A stretch of DNA of 15,411 bases from Bacteroidota bacterium (GCA_020048595.1 JAIFMH010000091.1:1-15411), one strand, 5' to 3'; numbered from the stretch's first letter, positions 6,853 to 15,411 are shown. The notes: a model not told the origin generated them from the letters alone. Numbers and translations: made by a program.

Positions 6853-8301
6853 TTATTTGGGAAGCTTAACGGCTGCAAGTTGTTTTGCCGAATTATTCCA
6901 TACCAGGAACCATATCAAAAGCACTCCTGCAATACACACACCTGCAATCTGTCCATAAAAAGTATTGATTCCGAATCCTTCAGGAGCCACAAGCAAATAA
7001 GCTGAAACAACGGCAGACATAAATACTGCCGGTACAAGTGTTATCCAATAAAATTTCAGTTCAGTGGCAAGGTAAATGGTAATTGCCCAAAGTACAATGG
7101 TTGCCAGCGTTTGGTTCGACCATGCCATATAGCGCCAGATGATTGAAAAGTCGATTTGCGTAAGCAGAAATCCTATGGTAAATAAAGGTGCAACCAAAAT
7201 GAGCCTGTTCTTTATACTTTTCTGATCGAATTTTAAAAAGTCGGCTACAATTAGTCGGGCACTGCGGAAAGCCGTATCGCCCGAAGTAATTGGCGCTGCA
7301 ACCACGCCAATTATCGCCAGCACGGCGCCAAATCGTCCCAGCAGCGAATTTGAAATTTCATTAACAATCCAGGCGGCATTTCCTTTCTGCGCAGCCATTA
7401 CATCGTTCAGTTCTCTAACGCCACCGAAGAAACTCATGCCAACAGCAGCCCAAACCAAAGCTACCAGTCCTTCCGTGATCATGGCACCGTAAAACACCCG
7501 GCGGCCATATTTTTCATTGGTAATACATCGTGCCATCAGTGGTGATTGTGTGGAATGAAATCCTGAAATAGCTCCGCAGGCAATGGTTACGAACAACATC
7601 GGAAAAATAGGGAACTTACCAGGGTCCGCATTCATATTTGTGAAATTGGAGGGAATCAGTTCAGGAATCGGTAATCCATTTACAATCATGGCGCCACCAA
7701 TTCCAACAGCCATAAATAGCATGGCAAAGCCGAAAAAAGGATAAATGCGGCCAATCAGTTTATCGATGGGTAACATAGTTGCCAGCACATAGTATACGAA
7801 AATCAATGTTGCCCAGGCTGTTACTCCCATAAAACCGGTTGTAAGACCTGAAAGAATAGTAGCCGGCCCCATTATAAAAACAGCCCCAACCAATATCATC
7901 ATGGCAACAGTAAAAAAACTCATAAACTGTTTTACCCCATTCCCCATATATCTGCCTACAATAGCATGTATACTCAGCCCATTCATCCGCAACGACATCA
8001 TACCCGACATAAAATCGTGAACCGCACCGGCAAAAATTGCCCCGAATACGATCCAAACAAATGCAACTGGTCCCCATACCGCACCGGCAATAGCCCCAAA
8101 AATAGGCCCCAATCCGGCTATGTTCAGGAACTGGATCAGAAATATCTTTCTCCATTTCATGGGAACATAATCAACTCCATCCGCCTGCGTAGTGGCAGGA
8201 GTAGGTCGTGTGGTGTCGATTGTAAAAACCTTTTCAACAAACCGGCCATAGATTAAATAGCCTAAAACGAGTGCGACGATGGATAAGAGAAATGTTATCA
8301 T
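6853..8301 (-). CDS. cstA: Carbon starvation protein A family transporter (short form)
   Basis: This multi-pass inner-membrane transporter belongs to the CstA family, whose E. coli members import pyruvate (BtsT, CstA) and have been linked to peptide use in starvation. Signature blocks are LGYLIYGRFVEKVF near the N-terminus, the DGVDYVPMKW segment, the IAGLGPIFGAIAGAVWGP stretch, FAGAVHDFMSGMMSLR and GFHSTQSPLMARCI, followed by several more hydrophobic segments. At 482 residues it is much shorter than the roughly 700-residue E. coli CstA, ending soon after the core domain; such short forms are usual in Bacteroidetes, from memory. The ATG at 8301 lies directly before the first helix, with a good -7 motif (8318-8325) upstream. 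It diverges from the giant gene at 8686 and is followed on its own strand by a DUF2007 gene. Confidence 0.93.
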   Translation of the reverse strand: MITFLLSIVALVLGYLIYGRFVEKVFTIDTTRPTPATTQADGVDYVPMKWRKIFLIQFLNIAGLGPIFGAIAGAVWGPVAFVWIVFGAIFAGAVHDFMSGMMSLRMNGLSIHAIVGRYMGNGVKQFMSFFTVAMMILVGAVFIMGPATILSGLTTGFMGVTAWATLIFVYYVLATMLPIDKLIGRIYPFFGFAMLFMAVGIGGAMIVNGLPIPELIPSNFTNMNADPGKFPIFPMLFVTIACGAISGFHSTQSPLMARCITNEKYGRRVFYGAMITEGLVALVWAAVGMSFFGGVRELNDVMAAQKGNAAWIVNEISNSLLGRFGAVLAIIGVVAAPITSGDTAFRSARLIVADFLKFDQKSIKNRLILVAPLFTIGFLLTQIDFSIIWRYMAWSNQTLATIVLWAITIYLATELKFYWITLVPAVFMSAVVSAYLLVAPEGFGINTFYGQIAGVCIAGVLLIWFLVWNNSAKQLAAVKLPK

Positions 8302-8317
8302 TGTAATGGTTTTTATG

Positions 8318-8325
8318 CAAAAATA
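8318..8325 (-). promoter_or_regulatory. Bacteroidetes-type -7 promoter element for cstA
   Basis: The minus strand reads TATTTTTG, an exact match to TAnnTTTG, 16 bases before the cstA start codon. A -33 TTTG at the expected 19-21 base distance is not evident. The leader would be very short. Confidence 0.5.
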
Positions 8326-8651
8326 ATGGAAGATGAGAGAATGCGGGAATAATTCGCACTTAATTATATTAATTGGTAGTAATGAAGTTAGAAATGAGAT
8401 TAAAAACCTACGTGATTCACTTAAAAATCGGCTAATAATGCGCTATGAGTTCGATAGGACAAGCCTTACCTAAAAAGAATAATTCCCTTTATCTGGTTTA
8501 CACGAATCACAATAACATATTGATTTTTAAATGTTTCCTGCTCCTACAACAATGAGGGAGATATTGATAATGTTAAAAATTTTTCCTGTTCAAAACAGCC
8601 GCTATCCCAATGCACTAAAGCCTGGTTCCTGATTCCTTTTTGAATAAGCAT

Positions 8652-8659
8652 TATCTTTG
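8652..8659 (+). promoter_or_regulatory. Bacteroidetes-type -7 promoter element for the giant gene
   Basis: TATCTTTG matches TAnnTTTG exactly and lies 26 bases before the ATG at 8686, the usual spacing in Bacteroidetes. The same octamer lies upstream of the operon at 3295. The -33 element is not clear. Confidence 0.55.
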
Positions 8660-8685
8660 TAAAAATTTCTTAACATACAATCTTT

Positions 8686-11600
8686 ATGCAAATTACAGGA
8701 ATTCCCAAGATTAAACTTACTTCGGAAGCAAAAGGATTTATTTCTTTATATGCTGCCCTGGGCGAACGGTCGGAAAATTTTATACCGGATTGGGTATTTA
8801 AAAGCCTGAAAAATTTTGTTCATCTGTGTTACCAGGAACCTGTTGATCCTGCCCGCCAGGAACTGAACATAAATAAAGCAATGCTTGAACTGAAGGAAGC
8901 AATTCCAGGGTATGTGGATGTTGCTTTGATGATTTACCCCCACGAAAATTCAAAAGCTTTCGAATATAGCGCCCGCAATAAGGCTTTCAAGGAACGCCTC
9001 AATTTCCTGATGGATACCGAACTGGTTGATGATGAGCAGAAAAAACATTTTTCAAGTATCCTGAGAATGCAGGATTTCAGCATCGGAACTCCTCCTGCAT
9101 CCCAGTATCTTATTACTTACCTGAACCAGATTTTATTAGGAGAGAGCGTAAATGAACTTCGCAAATTCCGCGATCTGATCGGTATTAACGGCTATATCGA
9201 AATTGCGCAATGGAACTATTTGCTCGATGTTCTCGATCAGATGGTTATTCAAAGTACGCATTACACCACAAAGGTTGAAATAGATAATTTCCTGAACCGA
9301 TGCGAGTCCGGCGTCAATTTTAAAGGACTCAACGGCTTTATCCGTACCCTGGTTAGTGGCACAGCCGATACAGCCATTGAGTTGCTGGCTGGTCATGTTT
9401 TTAATCCGGAAGTAGTAAAAGTTATTGAATTCACCACTCCCGAAGAAGTATATGAGGCAATCAGCAGCGATGCCACCAGCATTTTTGCAGTGAAAATTAA
9501 AAATATGCGCCTCAATCCGTTTAACGAATACAAGTGGTTTCCACTCTTGTCGCGTATCGTTTTTATGGATGATTCGCCTGAGTCGAGGGCAACAAATACC
9601 TGCCTGGTGTTTGGTTTCCATATTGATATTATTTCAACACTCAACAAAGCACACACCAAGAAACTTGGAGCTCCTGCCAATACGCAAATGAATCTGCGCC
9701 TGGTTCTGGACAAAGTAAATCCTGCCAGCCTGGTTTCTTTCAGGCAGGCAGCCGAGAAAAAAATCCTGGATTATGAAGAAGAGCTCAGGCTGCTCAAAAG
9801 TGAACAGCTTGCTGATGCCAACAATCCCGATCAGGATGTGATTCTCTATAAATTTGACGAGTTTGCCCGCCAGATCATTAAAGACAAATATTCGCTGAGC
9901 AAGTTGGTTGGATATATTACTTTGATTGAATACATCCGTGATCCGCAGAAATTCGTAAAAATCAACGAACAACTGATCGGAGAGTTCGAAACAAGGATGA
10001 AGCAGTATTTCTACGGTGATAATCCGCAGTTGCATATCGCCACCATACTCGAAGGAGGCGGACGTGCCCAGATAAAACTTTACGGCGACTTTTTGCTTCA
10101 GCGTAAAATAAAATCAATAAAAAAAGAAACAGCTCAGAGATGTAAAGTTATCCTGGATATTCTTCCACATACCTATGAGCGGACACTTAACAACCACTTT
10201 CATAAAAACTTCGGAACAAATCTGTTCCTCGAAAAATACAAGGAATACCTTACCAAAGTTGAAAACGAAGCCAATAACCGCGGCCGTTTCCGCAACTTCC
10301 TTATTGACCTTGGCATAGTTGCGAAATATGATTTGCTGAACAACGAAGATCAGGAAATTGTACGCGAGTTTGTCGGTGCCCTTGGCAACCTGGACAGGAC
10401 CTCTGTTTCCGACGATGTTCAGATGATCATCCGCGATCTTTTGTTTTCACATTATCCGCTCCGTCCGTTTGTTTTCCTTAACCGGACCGCTTCATGGGAA
10501 TATAGTGATTTGCTTCCGGCCGACCGTTTTGATATCAACCCTTTCGATATCGAACTTGAACTGGACGAAGAAGGCCGTATGGATTATGAGCGTTTCCTCA
10601 ACAAACTGCAACGGATCAAAAATTCATTCCAGCTGTTCGACGAAACCGGAAACCTCTGGGATCGTTTCTGTACAAATTCAACCATTATCATTAACGACCC
10701 TAGCAATCCAAGCGGATACAGCGATTTTAACGATGTGTCACTGCTCAAGTTGCTGAAGTTCCTCAGTCATAGCCAGATTACGCTTTTCCTCGACGAAGCC
10801 TATAACGATTCAGTAAAAGTTGATGATCCTGAGGAGCCCAAATGGTGTACCATAAGCCGTTATATTATGAATAACATTTCGGCAATGGGTAAAATCTCGA
10901 TGGTTTCGAGTGTGAGCACTACCAAAAACCTGGGAGCTACCGGTAACCGTTTAGGATCACTGGTTTCGACACCTGGCCGCAAAGATGTTATTGAATTTGC
11001 TAAAAGCCTGAATACTCCGGTCAAAGGCAATACAAATTCACTGTTTATGCTTGTAAATGTGCTCGAAATAGCCCAAATGAGCAAAAAGGTGAAGGATCTG
11101 ATGGAGAAAAATCTGGCCAAAGATGCCTCAAGAGCAAAAATCAAGGAACAGCTCCACACTTTCATTAGAGAAGAAACATCAAAAAATATTCATGTAACTC
11201 TTGCCAACACCGATGACGAAGTAAAACGCGCATCACTTTTCGAAGGCAGCCCGTTGCATATTTTCCTGCTCGACGAACTGGTGAGCCTCGACAAACTTGA
11301 CGTGCTCGAACTTCCTGATGATTTCAAGTACAAAGGCGAAGCCTTTTTCAGCTATTACAAAAACCATATTGTGCGCGAACTTAACCGATTTCGGGTAAAC
11401 CGGATCTTCCGCGCCGAATCGCTCAGTCGTCTCGAAATGGCTAAAAAAGTAGCCTACAAAGTTCTGGAAGAAGAAAAAGCTACCGATTGGTGCCAGGTTC
11501 TGGAAAGTGATGGCTCGTATCTTTTTAATCTCGTGTTGAACGATTTCTTCTCGCACCAGGATCTTGAGAAGTTTACCAAACGAATGGCCGAAGCACGCGG

Positions 11601-14600
11601 AATTGCATTGATACCATACCGCAGCGGTTTTATTCGTTTCTCTTTGGGCGATTATCTCGATGGAACCGCAGCCGGTTACCAGGCCCTGAATACGGAATTG
11701 GAATGCGCCATCAGGTTGTTCGTTAATTATTGGAAGAAATTCTATGCGCTAAAGAGCAATCCTGAAAACAAAAGCATACGCACGGATGATATTCTCGACT
11801 CTCTTTTTGCAGAGAAAACAGAGGAACTCTTTGTGAAGAAAATAGTGGAAGACTTTGCGCTGGTTAAAGGATTAGTGAAAAAACAGGCTGCAAATCTTAG
11901 AATAAGCGATATAAAGAATGTATACCTTTCATTTCCGAAGGTTTGTGGATTAAGCATCAGTTCAATTGGAAACAGTGAGAATGCTGTTTTCGAATTTTAC
12001 GAAAATATTGGTCAGTGCCGCGACCTGCTTGAGTTTATAAACAGCAGGGCATTTTCAAAAGTATATGAAAACCTTTTGCCCCAGATATACAAGAAAATAC
12101 CAGCCATCCGCAAATCCGATATCAACGAAGTAATTGCGCGATACGGGAAACCTACTCTTCTGAAATACATAAAAAGCAAGCTCGAATTCCAGCCCAATGC
12201 ACATTTGCTTGATGATCCGGAAGAACTTCTTATTATGAAAGAGATTCTTCTGGAGCTGGAGAAAATTATGTTCAGCGATGCCAAGGTGAAACTTCTGGCT
12301 CTTGATGCCAGTCTTACCGATCCGCAAGGCGACCTTGCCAGGTTGGAAGGGTACAACCGGATCATGCGAAAATATGTTGAAGAGATCTTACTCCATTTTA
12401 ACCTTCCTTTCGCACAGGAGCGCCAGGAACCTTCAGTTGAAGAAGTATTTGCTGCAGCAAGGATAAAATTCGAGGAAGTAACAGGAAAGTCATCAACGGA
12501 AATAGATCTTCGTGTCAGGATCAGTAACCTGGTATCAGCTACCAGCAATTCGGCCGACTTCCAGGGCCATCCTTACGCTAATATACTCACCGGGTTACTG
12601 GCTGAAGTGGCTTTTAAAGAAATACTTACCGAGGACACTGTAAACGAAAACCTGCTTCGCCTATGGTTAGTTTACCGCTTCCGGTTTTTCTCAAAACAGA
12701 TAGTTGATAAGGTTCAAACCATTATCGCTAACCTTGAGGGACACAAAGAAGCTGATACAGAGTTATATGCAACTCAGCTTTTTAAATATGAGATAGAACA
12801 GTTATTTGCTGAAAAGTTCGCCCTTCGCAGTCAAAAAATAACCAAAGCCGAGCTTATCAGCCTGGTCCGCGACATTACGCTTTTCCTCACCGGAATGCTG
12901 AACCGTGCTAAAGGAACCGACTATTACAGCTACTACAACCATTATATTATCAAGTTTACACTCGCCGGGTTCATGCGTCAGAATTCAGCTATCAACGAAA
13001 TGGTACAACACGGGTATACCTTGTACCATAATTTCGAAATGAAGAACAAAGCGTTGGAGAAATTCGAAGGCGGTAAACTGGCATGGATCAACCAGGTGAT
13101 GAGCCGTTGCGGAGTAATTGCAGCCGAACAGCCCGTACAAACGCATACCCGAATGAATACGGATGCTAAAAAACGCGAATATCCATTTCATAAAATTGAT
13201 CGTACCGAATCGGCCCAGGCATTAGAGTTGAATGGTGCCGAAGTCTCGCCAAGGGATTTTATAAAAAATATGGCCACAAGGCCTTCGAGTAATTTCTTTG
13301 CTCAACGACTTGCTAAGTTTGTTGAACACCTCGACGGGGACGAATACCGCTGCCGGATTATACAACGGGGACTTGTAAAAGAGCTCTGCATCTTCCAGAA
13401 ATCATACTTGAAATACCTTGCCGACAATTACAGGCTTATTGCGCCTGAATCCCTTACATTAGAAGAAGTTCAGAACTTTGTTCCTGATATTATCCTGTTT
13501 TACGGAGCTCCTGAAAAGGTAATCTCGTATCCGCAGGTAGGGTATTTCGATATTCTGGGTCCGGAAGGCAATATCAAAACCATTGTAACCCCGCTTAAAA
13601 AGAAAGTGGATTATTTTGGCGACATAAAGAAACCACGGCTGACTATGCTTAATGAAAAAGTGAAAGAAATGGGCGGTGTGCCTGTTCACGGATCACTTTT
13701 CGCTGTGGAGGAAGATGATGGTACTATTTTCGTGGTACAGATCAGTGGTGATAGTGGCGTTGGAAAGTCGGAAATGCTTGCTGCCATGATGCTGAAATGG
13801 CTCAAGAAAGACCTGCCGGGAATCCGATCAATCAAACTGATTGCAGGTGATATGTTGCACCTCTTTCCCGACAAAGAAGGAAACCTTTATGGTATAGGAA
13901 CCGAAGTAGGCGATTTTAGCCGTGTCACCGATTTTGATCCTGATTATATCCGTCAGTACCGCTCATTATTCGAAAGTAGTGCCGACAGCAATGTCGAAGA
14001 CCTTAATTCCCGGTCAACCATAAGCGGATTCTGTGATATCAGCATGCCATTTAAAATTGACATCTGGCTAACAGCGTGGAATTACGCCAAAGAAGAAGCC
14101 GGTATTTCGCATTATTTCAACCACGAAAACTTCCTGCTGTATCGCGAATCGCACGGCGAACGTATGGAGAAAGCTACCAGCGGCGACCTGCCTAACTTCC
14201 AGCGCACCTTCCTGCGGTATACCGCCGACAAGAATATTGTTGAACTGCTTGACCGTCATGGCAATTACCTGGATACGGTTCTGGATTGGGAATATGAGGA
14301 GGATGCAAAGACATTCTACCTATGTTCGTCGTACAAACTGATGGATAAGATTGATGTTGAGGAAGTCGTGAATAAAGTATTTATTGGGAAGAAGGTTAAA
14401 GAAGGCGACAAAAAATACCGTATTGAACAGGTTAAATTCGATGTTATCAAAAACCGTTTCCGTTACGAAGCCGTTTCACTTGATTCAGAAGACGACAAAA
14501 TTGAACGTTTGCTCGACCGCAAATTATTCCATTCCCTGTTCAACGCGCTGGCTTCAACCCCAGGTGGCAATCCTTTTATTGCCGAAGAAGGCCAGGAATT

Positions 14601-15366
14601 GAGCCGCAATTACCTTGTCGAATTGCTGAAAGGCGGTGCCGATGGCAAAGGAAAGGGACGTCATATTCAAACCGGTATACTGAGTACCGATCTTGGTAAA
14701 AAAGGCAAAGAAATTGCCGGCCCGCAGAAGGCAGCCGAAGATCTGAAACGCTTTATCCGTGAGGTCCGCATTCAGCGTCCGCAGATAAACCGCAACAAAC
14801 AACTCGTAAAAGAATTGATCATCGATAAATACGGCCGTTTGTTCAAACACCACAAACACAGCCTCGAAGTGTGGAGGTACAACTACTACCTTTTCCAGCT
14901 TGAGCAGATGCGCAAAGCCCGTTTTGTACGTATCGATAACCCGAAATCGGAAGTAAAAGTTAATCTCAAAGGGTACGAGCCTTTGGCTGCTTCACACGAC
15001 TTCAGCCCGCTGCTTGTAACTCCGAATATCAACGTTGAAATTAACGCTTACAGCGAAACCTACGAGCAGCTGATGCATATCCCGCATACGCTTGATTTTG
15101 CCGAAGAATTGTACCTGGCTTGCAACGATGTGTATGTAGCCTCGGGTTATAACGAGGATACCATCATCAATAATATCGTAGTACAGTTATTATTGGCATA
15201 CGGTTACATCGATGTTGAAGACCTTTCCCGTGGCAAAATCACGGAGAAGGCAAACCGCGAAACCATTGCTTCCGCCCGTTATGCTGCCACCCGCAAATAT
15301 CATGAAGTACTGAAAGCTGCCAAAGAAGCTGTCAAAGCTAAATCACAAAAAGAGAAGACGAAATAG
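8686..15366 (+). CDS. Giant aminotransferase / PEPCK-like kinase fusion protein
   Basis: One open frame encodes 2226 residues. The ATG is fixed by an in-frame TAA at 8671, and it ends in tandem stops TAG-TAA. No signal peptide or membrane helix is seen, so it is probably cytoplasmic. Residues 1-550 are not recognised, apart from a faint PLP-fold-like stretch at 240-330. Residues 560-1030 form a class I/II aminotransferase: NDPSNPSG (670-677, N674), LDEAY (D703, Y706), TTKNLGATGNRLG with K747 for PLP and R755 eight residues later, and FIRFSLG with R984 as likely carboxylate-binding Arg. Residues 1030-1500 are a mainly helical linker. Residues 1500-1850 resemble PEP carboxykinase: Y1643-F-G-D-I-K1648-K1649, H1668, P-loop GDSGVGKS (1688-1695), D1722, R1776; the P-loop itself is HprK-like. 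The tail to 2226 is charged and ends Lys-rich. AspAT is about 400 residues and PEPCK about 540, so this is exceptionally long. The reaction is unknown. Confidence 0.9.
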   Translation: MQITGIPKIKLTSEAKGFISLYAALGERSENFIPDWVFKSLKNFVHLCYQEPVDPARQELNINKAMLELKEAIPGYVDVALMIYPHENSKAFEYSARNKAFKERLNFLMDTELVDDEQKKHFSSILRMQDFSIGTPPASQYLITYLNQILLGESVNELRKFRDLIGINGYIEIAQWNYLLDVLDQMVIQSTHYTTKVEIDNFLNRCESGVNFKGLNGFIRTLVSGTADTAIELLAGHVFNPEVVKVIEFTTPEEVYEAISSDATSIFAVKIKNMRLNPFNEYKWFPLLSRIVFMDDSPESRATNTCLVFGFHIDIISTLNKAHTKKLGAPANTQMNLRLVLDKVNPASLVSFRQAAEKKILDYEEELRLLKSEQLADANNPDQDVILYKFDEFARQIIKDKYSLSKLVGYITLIEYIRDPQKFVKINEQLIGEFETRMKQYFYGDNPQLHIATILEGGGRAQIKLYGDFLLQRKIKSIKKETAQRCKVILDILPHTYERTLNNHFHKNFGTNLFLEKYKEYLTKVENEANNRGRFRNFLIDLGIVAKYDLLNNEDQEIVREFVGALGNLDRTSVSDDVQMIIRDLLFSHYPLRPFVFLNRTASWEYSDLLPADRFDINPFDIELELDEEGRMDYERFLNKLQRIKNSFQLFDETGNLWDRFCTNSTIIINDPSNPSGYSDFNDVSLLKLLKFLSHSQITLFLDEAYNDSVKVDDPEEPKWCTISRYIMNNISAMGKISMVSSVSTTKNLGATGNRLGSLVSTPGRKDVIEFAKSLNTPVKGNTNSLFMLVNVLEIAQMSKKVKDLMEKNLAKDASRAKIKEQLHTFIREETSKNIHVTLANTDDEVKRASLFEGSPLHIFLLDELVSLDKLDVLELPDDFKYKGEAFFSYYKNHIVRELNRFRVNRIFRAESLSRLEMAKKVAYKVLEEEKATDWCQVLESDGSYLFNLVLNDFFSHQDLEKFTKRMAEARGIALIPYRSGFIRFSLGDYLDGTAAGYQALNTELECAIRLFVNYWKKFYALKSNPENKSIRTDDILDSLFAEKTEELFVKKIVEDFALVKGLVKKQAANLRISDIKNVYLSFPKVCGLSISSIGNSENAVFEFYENIGQCRDLLEFINSRAFSKVYENLLPQIYKKIPAIRKSDINEVIARYGKPTLLKYIKSKLEFQPNAHLLDDPEELLIMKEILLELEKIMFSDAKVKLLALDASLTDPQGDLARLEGYNRIMRKYVEEILLHFNLPFAQERQEPSVEEVFAAARIKFEEVTGKSSTEIDLRVRISNLVSATSNSADFQGHPYANILTGLLAEVAFKEILTEDTVNENLLRLWLVYRFRFFSKQIVDKVQTIIANLEGHKEADTELYATQLFKYEIEQLFAEKFALRSQKITKAELISLVRDITLFLTGMLNRAKGTDYYSYYNHYIIKFTLAGFMRQNSAINEMVQHGYTLYHNFEMKNKALEKFEGGKLAWINQVMSRCGVIAAEQPVQTHTRMNTDAKKREYPFHKIDRTESAQALELNGAEVSPRDFIKNMATRPSSNFFAQRLAKFVEHLDGDEYRCRIIQRGLVKELCIFQKSYLKYLADNYRLIAPESLTLEEVQNFVPDIILFYGAPEKVISYPQVGYFDILGPEGNIKTIVTPLKKKVDYFGDIKKPRLTMLNEKVKEMGGVPVHGSLFAVEEDDGTIFVVQISGDSGVGKSEMLAAMMLKWLKKDLPGIRSIKLIAGDMLHLFPDKEGNLYGIGTEVGDFSRVTDFDPDYIRQYRSLFESSADSNVEDLNSRSTISGFCDISMPFKIDIWLTAWNYAKEEAGISHYFNHENFLLYRESHGERMEKATSGDLPNFQRTFLRYTADKNIVELLDRHGNYLDTVLDWEYEEDAKTFYLCSSYKLMDKIDVEEVVNKVFIGKKVKEGDKKYRIEQVKFDVIKNRFRYEAVSLDSEDDKIERLLDRKLFHSLFNALASTPGGNPFIAEEGQELSRNYLVELLKGGADGKGKGRHIQTGILSTDLGKKGKEIAGPQKAAEDLKRFIREVRIQRPQINRNKQLVKELIIDKYGRLFKHHKHSLEVWRYNYYLFQLEQMRKARFVRIDNPKSEVKVNLKGYEPLAASHDFSPLLVTPNINVEINAYSETYEQLMHIPHTLDFAEELYLACNDVYVASGYNEDTIINNIVVQLLLAYGYIDVEDLSRGKITEKANRETIASARYAATRKYHEVLKAAKEAVKAKSQKEKTK

Positions 15367-15411
15367 TAACTTCTCATTTAGTAAGAAAACCTCCCTGAAA
15401 TTAAATTTCGG

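Larger units (their letters stand above)
8302..8685. other. 384-bp divergent intergenic region
   Basis: This region is shared by cstA (-) and the giant gene (+). Both edges carry Bacteroidetes -7 promoter motifs (8318-8325 minus, 8652-8659 plus). Between them lies AT-rich DNA with only a short GTGA-T-TCAC palindrome at 8412-8420. I see no ORF, RNA gene or riboswitch that I can support. Confidence 0.5.

Noticed and set aside
8412..8420. GTGA-T-TCAC palindrome as a CRP site controlling cstA
   Set aside because: CRP sites need TGTGA and TCACA separated by six bases; here the gap is one base, and Bacteroidetes do not use E. coli-type CRP control in the same way.
12012..12548. Minus-strand ORF of 178 codons inside the giant gene
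   Set aside because: It is low-complexity (Ser/Arg/Ile-rich), typical of the reverse frame of a Leu/Lys/Glu-rich coding region; the plus frame is continuous.
8686..15366. The giant ORF as two or three genes joined by a missed stop or assembly error
   Set aside because: The frame is continuous with no internal break, sparse intergenic signals or reinitiation sites are absent, and the linker regions have ordinary coding character; still, raw reads would settle it.
15396..15411. GAAATTAAATTTC palindrome at the right edge as a terminator of the giant gene
   Set aside because: It is AT-only in the stem and cut by the window end, so no T-run can be judged.

Overview
The window looks like chromosomal DNA of a Bacteroidota (Bacteroidetes) bacterium. 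Three start regions carry the phylum-type -7 promoter motif TAnnTTTG. Starts lack a convincing Shine-Dalgarno sequence, base composition is moderately AT-rich, and the gene types fit (short CstA, DUF2007, WaaE-like and GT4 transferases). I saw no tRNA, rRNA, CRISPR array, phage gene or transposase.

Layout. (1) 1-1415, +: 3' part of a GT83/ArnT-like polytopic glycosyltransferase, cut by the left edge. (2) 1426-1621: a gene-free palindromic element with 23-bp imperfect terminal inverted repeats, a nested second arm pair and a central hairpin, resembling a MITE or a palindromic intergenic repeat. (3) 1676-2341, +, and 2343-2951, -: a membrane-anchored NTF2/SnoaL-like protein facing a seven-helix membrane protein with an internal duplication; their stop codons are one base apart. 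(4) 3295-6237, +: a three-gene surface-polysaccharide operon with a DegT/perosamine-synthase-like sugar aminotransferase, a WaaE-like GT2 and a GT4, joined by an 8-bp overlap and an 8-bp gap. It probably makes and adds an amino sugar to LPS or another surface glycan. (5) 6467-8301, -: a DUF2007 protein downstream of a short CstA (peptide/pyruvate transporter family). (6) 8686-15366, +: one uninterrupted gene for a 2226-residue protein, divergent from cstA.

The 2226-residue protein is the most unusual content. Its middle (about residues 560-1030) is a fold-type-I aminotransferase with the expected PLP residues at near-canonical spacings. Its C-terminal third (about 1500-1850) carries the ordered active-site motifs of PEP carboxykinase: Y-x-G-D-x-K-K, a His exactly 19 residues after the second Lys, a P-loop GDSGVGKS that is closer to HPr kinase, then an Asp and an Arg at suitable positions. 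About 550 N-terminal residues and about 470 linker residues match nothing I recognise, except a faint second PLP-fold-like stretch near residues 240-330. I cannot name a function. An aminotransferase and a PEPCK/HprK-type kinase in one giant chain, divergent from a pyruvate/peptide transporter gene, is the candidate undescribed system here.
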